A stretch of 64,000 nt of DNA from Calliopum simillimum. Lineage: Eukaryota; Arthropoda; Insecta; Diptera; Lauxaniidae. The position numbers and the translations under genes were made by a program. Shown piece by piece: positions 55,871-64,000 of this stretch; the first letter of the stretch is position 1, and the number at the start of each line of letters is the position of its first letter. A model generated the notes under the pieces. It was not told where the DNA came from and ran no database searches. It worked only from the letters and a program-made list of their open reading frames with translations. The stretch spans positions 51,331,061-51,395,060 of the forward strand of contig OX638369.1 in NCBI GenBank assembly GCA_951812925.1, written 5' to 3'.

Positions 55871-57187
55871 ATGTCAAATTTTGATCAAGAAGAATTTAAT
55901 GGATTAGTAACAGAATTTTATAAAATTAAAAAGCGAATTTTGCAAAATCGCCCTATTTCCACTGAAAAAACAAAAATATCAGAATACGTAGAGTTGCTTA
56001 TTGAAACATATAACGCGATTTTGTTATACATAAGTTTGCATACTGAAGATTTGTCTACAGCTACAAAAACAACAATATTCAATCGTATAACACATTGCAG
56101 AGAACTTTTAGTGAAATGTTTTGGCAAATTAAACTGTAAAATTAGAGTACCCCATGATATAGAGTTATGTACATTAATTGAGAGAGAAGTTTTGACAGAG
56201 ACAGACAATGATTCCGAATTTTATAAATCTGGAGACGAATGCGACAGTAAAACGGATCAAGAAAATAATACTACTGATTTAAGAGTTGAATCTAAACACA
56301 ACATGACTGATATTGAGAAAAAAAGAAATTTTATTAGCACTTGTGCTTCAATTATAAGAGAGAATTACGATGGAAATCCACTTGCTCTTGAATCATTTCT
56401 TGACAAAATCGATTTAGTTAGCGAATTAACCGAAGCAGCTTTTAACTCAACTCTTATAGCATTTGTTAAATCTAGACTAGAGGGAAAAGCACGCGAAGCA
56501 CTACCTGAAGATGTTAGTACAATTAATGAAATTAAAATTGCTTTAAGAAATAGGATTAAACCGGATAATTCGAAGGTAGTCGCTGGAAAGATTGCAGCAT
56601 TGCAAATAAAAAATAATAATTATGTAGATTTTGCAAAGCAAGCAGAAGAGCTTGCTGATGCTCTTGAGAGATCATTAGTAATCGAAGGAATTACAAAAAC
56701 TAAAGCTCACGAAATGGCAGTCGAGCAAACAATTAGTATTTGTCGATTGAATACAAAGTCGGATTTAGTAAAAGCCATTCTTGCATCTACTGCATTTACC
56801 GATCCAAAAGACGTAATAGCTAAACTAGTAGTAGAGCAAACGAATGAGTCCAAAGAAAAACAAATTCTAGCCTTTCATTCGCGCAGCTTTAATTCTAATA
56901 ACGGAAATGATTTTAACCAGTTTAGAAATGGTAATAGGTTTTATCGAGGAAACAGTTTTAACCGTGGTAATAATTTTAATCGAGGAAGAAGTTACAACCG
57001 TGGTTATAGTTATAACCGAAGTTTTACCAACAACCCACGAGGTAATCATAATAATAATTTTAGCCGTGGTAAAAATAGATCACACTATAATGGTGTAAAC
57101 AATTCAAATACTGGAAATTCAAGTGTTATGGCTTTAAACGTAGAAGCCCCTCAGCAGGCTCTGTTGGGGGAAGCAAATCAAAATTAG
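55871..57187 (+). CDS. gag, capsid/nucleocapsid polyprotein
   Basis: 438 codons from the first ATG at 55871 (MSNFDQEEFNG). The frame extends 9 nt upstream only by a TTG. The middle is helical and acidic. A capsid-like segment follows (SIIRENYDGNPLALESFLDKIDLV; SRLEGKARE). The C-terminus (about 350-420) is an RG/NR-rich low-complexity region (repeated FNRG, YNRG) that replaces the CCHC zinc knuckle of many Gag proteins and presumably binds RNA. The -1 slippery site lies near the end, at codons 421-423. Complete and intact. Confidence 0.9.
   Translation: MSNFDQEEFNGLVTEFYKIKKRILQNRPISTEKTKISEYVELLIETYNAILLYISLHTEDLSTATKTTIFNRITHCRELLVKCFGKLNCKIRVPHDIELCTLIEREVLTETDNDSEFYKSGDECDSKTDQENNTTDLRVESKHNMTDIEKKRNFISTCASIIRENYDGNPLALESFLDKIDLVSELTEAAFNSTLIAFVKSRLEGKAREALPEDVSTINEIKIALRNRIKPDNSKVVAGKIAALQIKNNNYVDFAKQAEELADALERSLVIEGITKTKAHEMAVEQTISICRLNTKSDLVKAILASTAFTDPKDVIAKLVVEQTNESKEKQILAFHSRSFNSNNGNDFNQFRNGNRFYRGNSFNRGNNFNRGRSYNRGYSYNRSFTNNPRGNHNNNFSRGKNRSHYNGVNNSNTGNSSVMALNVEAPQQALLGEANQN
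57133..57170 (+). promoter_or_regulatory. -1 programmed ribosomal frameshift signal between gag and pol
   Basis: The heptamer T TTA AAC (57133-57139) lies in the exact gag phase required for tandem slippage (X XXY YYZ). A 7-nt spacer (57140-57146) follows, then a stem: CCCC (57147-57150), one bulged U, CAGCAG (57152-57157), loop GCU, CUGUUG (57161-57166), GGGG (57167-57170); ten base pairs, one of them G-U. Slipping back by one puts ribosomes into the pol frame, open from 57091. All standard elements of a -1 frameshift signal are present. Confidence 0.85.
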
Positions 57188-60100
57188 AAACCAAAAATAG
57201 TAGTCAATCGATATATAGCCTCAATTTAAACTATGCCGATTTCATTAGTTTAAATTGTACAGAAACAATTAAAACAAATACTTTTCTGGTCGACTCACAA
57301 GCCGATATATCGATAATTAAAAATTCATGTTTAATGGCAGGAGTTGAAATAAATGAAAATAACAAAATAAATATTACTGGCGTTACAAATAGCACTATTT
57401 TGACTTTAGGCACCATATGTACTAATTTATCTATTCAAAATTTTTTAATTCCACAAAATTTCCATGTTGTTGACGATAATTTTAATATTCCTTCTGACGG
57501 TATACTTGGCAAAGACTTTTTAAAATCAAATAAATGTCTTATTAATTACGAAAGCATGTCAATTTCATTTTGGCTTTCTAATTGCAAAATTATAATTCCT
57601 ATCTCGTATGGCATAAGTTATAATACTTGCTTTATACCGCCAAGGTGTGAAGTTTTTAGAGTTTTTCAATTGAAAAATATTACGGAACCTATATTTATAG
57701 ATTCGCAAGAAGTTTCTGATGGGATATTTATTGGGAAATGCATTGTTGATTCAAACACACCAATGTTACGTGTTGTTAATACAACCAACGAAACTAAATG
57801 CATCAAAAATTGTAATATTAAAATCGAAAAATTACAAAACTATAACATATACTCCATTAATGATGTCAAATTAAAGAACGAACGCGTATCAAAGTTAAAA
57901 AATGCCTTAGAGAATCAAATGCCAGACGATGTAAGAGAAGAATTATTGCAACTATGCGAACAATATGCTGACGTTTTTGCTTTGAAAGATGACAAAATGA
58001 CCATCAACAATTTTTATGAGCAAAAACTGAGACTAAATGATTCTTCACCAGTTTACATCAAAAACTATAGGTTGCCCCATACACAAAAAACCGAAATTAA
58101 CAGACAAGTTCAAAACCTCTTGCAAAATGACATGATTGAGCCGAGCAGTTCGAACTACAATAGTCCTTTAATCTTAGTCCCAAAGAAGAGCGTTAATGAT
58201 AAAACATCTTACCGAATGTGTGTCGATTTTAGGGCGGTAAATAAAAAACTTGTGGCAGATAAATTTCCACTTCCACGTATTGACGATATCCTAGACAATC
58301 TTGGAAGGGCAAAATACTTTTCGGTAATTGATCTATTTTCGGGCTTTCATCAAATTCCTTTGCATTCACACTCACGAGATATTACATCTTTTAGTACAGA
58401 CCGAGGCGCTTTTCGCTGGAAAGTCTTACCATTTGGGTTAAACATTGCTCCGAATTCGTTTTCTAGAATGATGAGCATTGCATTTTCTGGACTTGCTCCA
58501 AATCAGGCATTCTTATACGTTGATGATATAATTGTTATAGGCTGTAGTAAAAAACATCACTTTAAAAATTTAACAAACGTATTTGATGTTTTCCGGAAAT
58601 ATAATTTAAAAATTAATCCATATAAATGCAATTTCTTTCGACCTGAAGTTACATTTTTGGGTCATAAGTGCACTTCAAATGGTCTCTTACCTGATGATTC
58701 TAAGATCAAAGCTATACAAAATTACAATATTCCAAACGATAAAGATGCAGTTAAGCGATTTGTAGCATTTGCGAATTATTACCGAAGATTTATACCTAAC
58801 TTTGCTACGTTAGCAGCACCATTGAATTTTTTAACTCGTAAAAACGCAAAATTTAATTGGAATGAAAATTGCCAAGAGTCCTTTGAAATACTTAAATCAA
58901 ACCTAGTTTCTCCGAAATTATTGCAATTTCCAAATTTTGACAAAAAATTTATAATTACAGTAGATGCATCCAAAACTGGATGTGGTGCAGTTTTAAGTCA
59001 GGATTTTAACGGAAATGATTTACCTATATATTTTGCATCTAAATCTTTTAACAAATCAGAACAGAAAAAACCGATCATTGAATTAGAGTTACTGGCTATA
59101 CATTACGCAATCAAACAATTTCGACCGTACGTATACGGAACTGAATTTACTGTTAGGTCAGATCACCGACCATTAGTATACTTATTTAATATCAAAGACC
59201 CTTCGTCAAAGCTAACGAGGATTCGATTAGAACTTTCAGAATATAATTTCTCAATAGAATACATCAAAGGCAAAAATAATGTTGCCGCTGATGCGCTATC
59301 ACGGATTTCAATTGACGAATTGAAAAAAGTGAACCAAAAACTTATTGCAGTGACAACTCGAGCAATGTCTAAGCAAAATTCTGAACAAACTGAGACAGTA
59401 AATTTACCCAACCAAGATATAAGCATAGATAAAGTTCCCATATATGACAAATTCTCTCATGAGTTTAACAAGAAAATTTCTAGAATCAGATCTGAATTAT
59501 TTTATTCAAATGATAAATTAACTAATATGCGCATTAATATTATTAATAAATTTAAAATTATACTAAAAGTGAATATTATGATTGTTAACAAAACATTAAA
59601 TTTAGAGGACATGCTTTTGAGGCTACAATTAGAAGCCAACAATCATAACATTCATGTTTTAGAATGGCCAAAAAATGATATATTTTTTACAATTTGTACG
59701 ATACAAAATCTTAAAGAACGTGGTAATAAAACACTAAAAAATTTGGAAATTATTTTAACTGATCCTATAGAGACAGTACTAGATGTAAACAAAAGACATA
59801 CACTTATGGAAATTTATCACAATGATCCAATCTTAGGAGGACATTGTGGACGTAAAAGATTATACGCAAAAATAAGGACTAAATACTATTGGAAGAATAT
59901 GACGAAAGATATAGCCTCTTTTATTAAAAATTGCGAAAAATGTACTTTAAATAAAGTAAAAGCCGGAACTAAAGAAGAAATGATATTGACTCCAACACCA
60001 GTCAAGCCTTTTGACGTTGTTGTATTAGACACTATTGGTCCATTCCAGGAATCTAACTGTGGGAATAAGTATGCGTTAACTTTAATTTGTGACTTCACAA

Positions 60101-60828
60101 AATATCTGGTAACAATATCCATACCGGATAAAAGCGCCAATACTGTTGCTCGTGCAATTTTTGAAAATTTCATTTTAGTATACGGTATGATAAAGTCAAT
60201 AAAATCGGATTTAGGAACTGAATTTAAAAACCAAGTCTTAAATGAGCTTTGCAAATTTCTCCATATAGACCAAAACTTTTCAACTGCTTTTCATCATGAA
60301 ACTGTTGGAACAGTTGAACGCAATCATAGAGTATTCAATGAATACCTAAGAGCGTTTGCCAATGAAAATCTACTCGATTGGGATATTTATCTTAAATATT
60401 TCACATTTTTTCACAATACATCATCAAATACAGCTTTTGCGAATAAATTTACTCCTTTTGAACTAGTATTTGGAAAAAATGCAACTTTGCACCATGATAT
60501 AAAACAGCAATCAATAGATCCAATTTATAATATAGAAAATTACAGTAAAGAAGTTAAATACCGACTACAAAAAACACATATTTTAGCGAAAGATTTGATT
60601 GAGAAAGAAAAATTAAGGAACAAAGATTTATATGATAAATTTGCAAAACCTCTTTCATTGAAACTTAATGATAATGTTTTAATACAAAAACAACCCTATG
60701 ATAAGCACAAAAGTATTTACGAGGGACCATATGTTGTAAAAAGCATTGACGGTGTTAATGTTACAGTTTACGACAAAACTTCAAACAAAGAAAAAACCAT
60801 TCATAAAAATAGAATACGAATAGCTTGA
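57139..60828 (+). CDS. pol, protease-reverse transcriptase-RNase H-integrase
   Basis: Open from 57091 through 60828; expressed from the slip site as a Gag-Pol fusion (first pol codon 57139). The first internal ATG (57334) lies inside the protease and is not the natural start. Domains: aspartic protease with VDSQAD (57289-57306) in place of DTGA; reverse transcriptase with YRMCVDFRAVNK, VIDLFSGFHQIPL and the YVDD box (58516-58527); RNase H with TVDASKTGCGA (D at 58963) and SDHRPL; integrase with an HHCC finger (H 59818, H 59842, C 59932, C 59941) and catalytic D (60028), D (60208), E (60316), spacing D59D35E; a GPYxV module near the end (YEGPYVV). No stop or frameshift is seen. Confidence 0.92.
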   Translation, partial: RRSPSAGSVGGSKSKLETKNSSQSIYSLNLNYADFISLNCTETIKTNTFLVDSQADISIIKNSCLMAGVEINENNKINITGVTNSTILTLGTICTNLSIQNFLIPQNFHVVDDNFNIPSDGILGKDFLKSNKCLINYESMSISFWLSNCKIIIPISYGISYNTCFIPPRCEVFRVFQLKNITEPIFIDSQEVSDGIFIGKCIVDSNTPMLRVVNTTNETKCIKNCNIKIEKLQNYNIYSINDVKLKNERVSKLKNALENQMPDDVREELLQLCEQYADVFALKDDKMTINNFYEQKLRLNDSSPVYIKNYRLPHTQKTEINRQVQNLLQNDMIEPSSSNYNSPLILVPKKSVNDKTSYRMCVDFRAVNKKLVADKFPLPRIDDILDNLGRAKYFSVIDLFSGFHQIPLHSHSRDITSFSTDRGAFRWKVLPFGLNIAPNSFSRMMSIAFSGLAPNQAFLYVDDIIVIGCSKKHHFKNLTNVFDVFRKYNLKINPYKCNFFRPEVTFLGHKCTSNGLLPDDSKIKAIQNYNIPNDKDAVKRFVAFANYYRRFIPNFATLAAPLNFLTRKNAKFNWNENCQESFEILKSNLVSPKLLQFPNFDKKFIITVDASKTGCGAVLSQDFNGNDLPIYFASKSFNKSEQKKPIIELELLAIHYAIKQFRPYVYGTEFTVRSDHRPLVYLFNIKDPSSKLTRIRLELSEYNFSIEYIKGKNNVAADALSRISIDELKKVNQKLIAVTTRAMSKQNSEQTETVNLPNQDISIDKVPIYDKFSHEFNKKISRIRSELFYSNDKLTNMRINIINKFKIILKVNIMIVNKTLNLEDMLLRLQLEANNHNIHVLEWPKNDIFFTICTIQNLKERGNKTLKNLEIILTDPIETVLDVNKRHTLMEIYHNDPILGGHCGRKRLYAKIRTKYYWKNMTKDIASFIKNCEKCTLNKVKAGTKEEMILTPTPVKPFDVVVLDTIGPFQESNCGNKYALTLICDFTKYLVTISIPDKSANTVARAIFENFILVYGMIKSIKSDLGTEFKNQVLNELCKFLHIDQNFSTAFHHETVGTVERNHRVFNEYLRAFANENLLDWDIYLKYFTFFHNTSSNTAFANKFTPFELVFGKNATLHHDIKQQSIDPIYNIENYSKEVKYRLQKTHILAKDLIEKEKLRNKDLYDKFAKPLSLKLNDNVLIQKQPYDKHKSIYEGPYVVKSIDGVNVTVYDKTSNKEKTIHKNRIRIA

Positions 60829-61091
60829 TAGAAATTATTAGATATCCATTAAGTTTTTCTACAATATTTAAATAAATTGCTTTGTCTAAATATTTTCAAA
60901 TATGGAATACGTATTATACTATTGTAATAAGATACATATTTAAAAGAAAAAAATATGCATATGATTTTAAACCTATTTATCTCTATCTTTGTAAAAAAAA
61001 AAAAAAATTATAAATTATAAATATTTTTATTCTTAAAAAAGGTGAATTAAACAAGTCTGATCACCTTGTTTACTTCATCCTTTTTTTTTAT
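60829..61091 (+). other. 3' noncoding region of the LTR element
   Basis: AT-rich, no env-like frame between pol and the polypurine tract. Confidence 0.6.
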
Positions 61092-61102
61092 AAAAAGGGA
61101 GG
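61092..61102 (+). promoter_or_regulatory. Polypurine tract
   Basis: AAAAAGGGAGG immediately before the 3' LTR, preceded by a T run; it primes plus-strand DNA synthesis in LTR elements. Confidence 0.85.
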
Positions 61103-61294
61103 TGTAGTGCATCACCCTGTATAATATAATATAACATACTTTAACATATATAATCTAACTTCTATATGGTTAACTGTATTTAAATATTATATGTATTATA
61201 TGAAAGTTAGGCTAAGCTATCAACTTAATAAATATAAGCAGTTAGTCTGCACTGAATACTGAATCTGTCCGCGTGTTACTTTAAAACCCTTACA
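61103..61294 (+). repeat. 3' LTR
   Basis: 192 bp, near-identical to the 5' LTR; followed by the target duplication GTAC (61295-61298). Confidence 0.95.
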
Positions 61295-61349
61295 GTACAT
61301 CTCAGTGGATCACATATTTTATGTGTCCACCAATTTTCGGTATGCAACT

Positions 61350-61660
61350 ACTTATGTATGTGTGTGTGTGTGTTTGTACGTCGTATGCTGCGATTTGTTT
61401 ATTGATCAAGTTTCAAGTTTTCAATTTGAAAAAGTTTGAAGTTTCAAATTTTCAATTGTTTGAAAAGTTATAAAAGTTGAAGTTTCAAGTTTTCAATTTG
61501 AAAAAGTTTGAAAATTTTGAAGTTTCAAGTTTCTATTTGAAAAAGTTTGAACTTTCAAATTTTCAAATGTTTGAAAAAGTTTGAAGGTTAAAGTTTTCAA
61601 TTTAAAAAAGTTTGAAAAAGTTTGAAGTTTCAAATGTTTGTAAAAGTTTGAAAAAGTATT
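61350..61660. repeat. GT microsatellite and AAGTTTGAAGTTTCAA-type tandem array
   Basis: A GT tract at about 61357-61373 is followed (about 61405-61655) by tandem, variable copies of 'gtttcaagttttcaatttgaaaaagtttgaa', a unit that is itself partly palindromic (TTTGAAAA... TTTTCAAA). Confidence 0.7.
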
Positions 61661-61720
61661 TAAAGGTAGCAAGAAAGATTTCAATATCAGTATACTTTTT
61701 ACCTTCAATTGTATAACATC

Positions 61721-62485
61721 ATGAATCCAAAAATTTTGAAAGATCTTATCAAAACACGAAATATTTCAAAGAAGAAATACAAGCAAATAAAATTGAAGGA
61801 AACAGCAAATGATGATTGCTTAGAGAAAACTTTTAAGCCAATAACAAAACCATTAAAAGAAAGTTTGGAAACAACTTTAATCGAGATATTGATGGGGATT
61901 ATTATGATGATAATGCTTGGAGTTCACCAACTAGAAGAGTAAACTAGATTTTGAGAAATTTGACAACAAGAAACAAGAAAACAGTTCATCTAATGAAGAC
62001 GTTCCGATATCTAAGGAAGATATTGATGAAGATGTCGAAAGTGAAAACAGTAAAGCCTTCAAAAGTCAAAGTAGTGAAGATTTTGACAGTAAAAATAGTG
62101 AAGCCTTTGAAAGCGGAAATAGTATGGAGTTTGAAAGAGAAAATTATTGCATTTTAAAGGATTTGATGTGTTTGATAAAAAGTCAACTGATTTCGACCTA
62201 AAAAACAATTGGACGGAAATTGGAAATTAGGAAACATTAATTGTACATTAAATAATGAGAAAATTATATTACCTAATCACAAAAGTTGGTTGCCAAACCC
62301 TGGACTACATCAATTATTATTTTTAAAGAAGCCTTATCCAAATCTCTATAATGATGATGATAAAAAAATATATAAGGCCATTTTAGAACAATCAAATATA
62401 CATAAAGTTCGATTTGCACCTAATGGTCTTATTAGGGGTCCAAATTCATATAAGTATAGAACAATAATTAAATATTTATTTACTT
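61721..62485 (+). pseudogene. Polinton/adintovirus-like small gene (DUF8207-like), broken
   Basis: The ATG at 61721 begins MNPKILKDLIKTRNISKKKY and reaches CLEKTFKPITKPLKESLE. A frame change follows, with an acidic serine/glutamate-rich linker (61960-62150), another break, and a C-terminal domain SWLPNPGLHQLLFLKKPY...YNDDDKKIYKAILEQSNIHK ending YRTIIKYLF (62209-62485). Both ends resemble a family of uncharacterised proteins found in animal genomes beside Polinton/Maverick-type elements (DUF8207 as I remember the name). The function is unknown. At least two frameshifts or stops make it a pseudogene. The assignment is from pattern memory, without a search. Confidence 0.5.
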
Positions 62486-63269
62486 AAAACCCAAGATCTA
62501 GTAATAAATATGGAGGCAACGTACTAATACTAATTGGTGATCGAATAATATCGGGCTTTTCTGATTTAACACCGCGTTCGATTTTGAGAAAAGTAATGGA
62601 AAATGCTCCGAAAAGAGCACGTCAGGTCGAAGCAAACAATGGGAGATTTGAGAGATATTTTTTTTGTAAAACTTAATGTGAACATATTTCCAAAATCTAA
62701 ACTTTAATAAATGCTTAAATAAAATCAAAAAGAAGCATGTTATTAATCCAAAACATCTTAAAGTTATTTATGCGCCACCCTGTACAACGTATCTGAACTT
62801 TCGGACAATATTTGCAAGACTACTGAATAAACGGAGAAATAAATTCCATATTCGAGTTAGGCGGTTAAAAATCCATATAAACAGTTGAACAGTTTTAGTT
62901 CTAAAATAAATTTTTTTTTCCGATATTTGGGAACACTTTTCGGTTTTGAAAATGGATTCGGGTTCATCAAATGTTCTCTGAAATGATGCAAATTTTTTAT
63001 CAAAATTAAACTTTTGGTGCTCGGGGTATGAAATTCCGAGCAAATAAAACTTTTGAAGCAGACTAATGATAATGTCGCAGGGATTCGTAGCTCATACATA
63101 CATATTTATTTTTTTGGATTCACAATAGACGAAAAGCACTTCGTATCGACAAAATTAATTTGTCCATCAATTGAAAACTTGAGGATTGAAGAAAAACTAT
63201 TTGGTATGATTAATTCGCGTTACCGAGAAATAAAAATCAAATCTGGAGTACTATTCGATGAATTTAATA
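62486..63269. other. Intergenic with a possible Tc1/mariner end
   Basis: At 62557-62675 a frame reads GFSDLTPRSILRKVMENAPKR and could be a transposase C-terminus. About 100 bp later lies 'gcgccaccctgtaca' (62771-62785), which looks like an ACAGGGTGGC-type inverted end of a Tc1/mariner element. The left end was not found. The 63053-63310 frame has no known motif. Confidence 0.3.
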
Positions 63270-63358
63270 TTAAAAAATATAAATTAAATAAAAATTCAAA
63301 ATATATTTAAAGAGTTTAGTTCTCTTTTACATCGAACAAAAATTTTTTATTTATTATT

Positions 63359-63399
63359 GCAAAACGCGTTTCGAACGTCATGCGTTCATCATCAGTTGC
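63359..63399 (-). ncRNA. Hammerhead ribozyme, minimal type I (left arm)
   Basis: Minus strand: GCAA (stem I), CUGAUGA, extra U, stem II GAACG/CGUUC with loop CAUGA, GAA, mini stem III AC-GC-GU, cleavage-site U, UUGC (stem I partner). Core intact, with a GUU triplet instead of GUC. Confidence 0.75.
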
Positions 63400-63595
63400 T
63401 ACACAAAAACTAAAAATTTGAAAATATTGTAACAAAACAAAGAGCAATAAATATTAACATATTTTGTCATTTCATACATATAAATATTTAAGTATAAGAG
63501 AATTTAAATATTTATATGTATGAAATGACAAAATATGTTAATATTTATTGCTCTTTGTTTTGTTACAATATTTTCAAATTTTTAGTTTTTGTGTA

Positions 63596-63636
63596 GCAAC
63601 TGATGATGAACGCATGACGTTCGAAACGCGTTTTGC
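63596..63636 (+). ncRNA. Hammerhead ribozyme, minimal type I (right arm)
   Basis: Plus-strand mirror of the left-arm motif: GCAA (63596-63599), CUGAUGA (63600-63606), stem II, GAAA (63623-63626), ACGCGU, U (63632), UUGC (63633-63636). The two-base-pair, two-nucleotide-loop stem III is extremely short and would need dimerisation or a loop contact to be stable. Confidence 0.75.
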
Positions 63637-63725
63637 AATAATAAATAAAAAATTTTTGTTCGATGTAAAAGAGAACTAAACTCTTTAAATATATTTTGAA
63701 TTTTTATTTAATTTATATTTTTTAA

Positions 63726-64000
63726 GAAGAAAAACTATGTCTGAACTCAGAACTGGACAGACTATGCTGGGAGTTGACATGTAATGAAAAATGTGGCCTC
63801 AGGAGCCAAATTTAGCAAAAATGTAGAAAGATAAACGATACATACTGCTAAATTATTTAAACCTCTAGTTTCGACCAAGAAATAACATAATATTAATAAT
63901 AATTCCGAAAGCTATAAACCTAATTAAATCAACTGACATATTTTCAGAAATATTAACTTTTGCAACATTTAATTTTATCCAAGCAATTAATTATAAAATT
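63726..64000. other. No gene seen
   Basis: AT-rich sequence to the window end; nothing recognised. Confidence 0.3.

Larger units (their letters stand above)
54753..61294 (+). mobile_element. Ty3/gypsy LTR retrotransposon, nearly intact
   Basis: A 6.5-kb element with near-identical LTRs of 193 and 192 bp (one 1-bp indel noticed), flanked by GTAC on both sides (54749-54752 and 61295-61298), a 4-bp target duplication. Order: 5' LTR, primer-binding site, A-rich leader, gag, -1 frameshift site, pol (protease, reverse transcriptase, RNase H, integrase), polypurine tract, 3' LTR. No envelope gene is present. Near-identical LTRs and open gag and pol frames indicate a recent insertion. Domain order PR-RT-RH-IN and the arginine-tRNA-like primer site suggest the mdg1/412-type lineage, which is inference. 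Confidence 0.95.
63270..63725. repeat. 456-bp palindrome carrying two divergent hammerhead motifs
   Basis: Arms of 221 bp (63270-63490 and 63505-63725), reverse complements with no clear mismatch noticed, around a 14-bp centre (agtataagagaatt). Each arm contains a hammerhead motif reading outward. The perfection of the match means a very recent inversion-duplication, strong gene conversion, or an assembly artefact. Confidence 0.85.

Overview
The window is an AT-rich, intron-bearing animal nuclear sequence, most likely from a higher fly (Diptera). Two host genes with fly-like layout (short 50-65 bp introns, an AAAATG start context) sit in a sea of transposable elements. The species cannot be named from the sequence. 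The host genes are (1) a secreted cholinesterase-like protein of 697 residues in two exons (17201-18103, 19560-20750), whose catalytic serine position is glycine and which ends in a glycine-rich tail, and (2) a polypeptide N-acetylgalactosaminyltransferase (23852-25707; three coding blocks, two short introns) that carries one apparent frameshift.

Layout. 1-16470: dispersed repeats, a Tc1-like element fused head to head (605-1976), and long inverted-repeat (foldback) elements at 6548-7656, 9007-10919, 11371-12477 and 15319-16472. 17201-20750: esterase-like gene with a foldback array filling its intron. 21336-21725: a tRNA-headed repeat on the minus strand with a hammerhead-ribozyme-like core. 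23852-25707: glycosyltransferase. 25980-26420: mariner remnant. 30321-33430: hAT-like element (8-bp target duplication) holding a 522-bp direct duplication, each copy with a tRNA-like segment and a hammerhead, plus a foldback. 35690-36530: mariner remnant, followed by another hammerhead repeat. 37800-37975: pogo-like remnant. 38693-39755: Tc1/mariner (D37E-like) remnant. 41292-43659: hAT-like element split by a 1.3-kb maT (DD37D) element. 44599-46560: foldback plus minisatellite. 46967-47570: second D37E-like remnant. 48123-54060: CR1/Jockey-type LINE broken by frameshifts and two insertions. 54753-61294: nearly intact Ty3/gypsy LTR retrotransposon. 61721-62485: broken Polinton-like gene. 63270-63725: 456-bp palindrome with two divergent hammerhead motifs.

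The main discovery-type observation is a set of six minimal type-I hammerhead motifs in three sequence classes. Core bases are conserved while stems I and II change in compensating ways. Several sit about 80-95 nt downstream of RNA polymerase III-type A/B boxes, so the carrier looks like a ribozyme-bearing SINE or retrozyme. The second is a textbook -1 ribosomal frameshift signal (UUUAAAC, 7-nt spacer, 10-bp stem) joining gag and pol of the LTR element. The third is the density of foldback elements (eight, plus two palindromes) in 64 kb.
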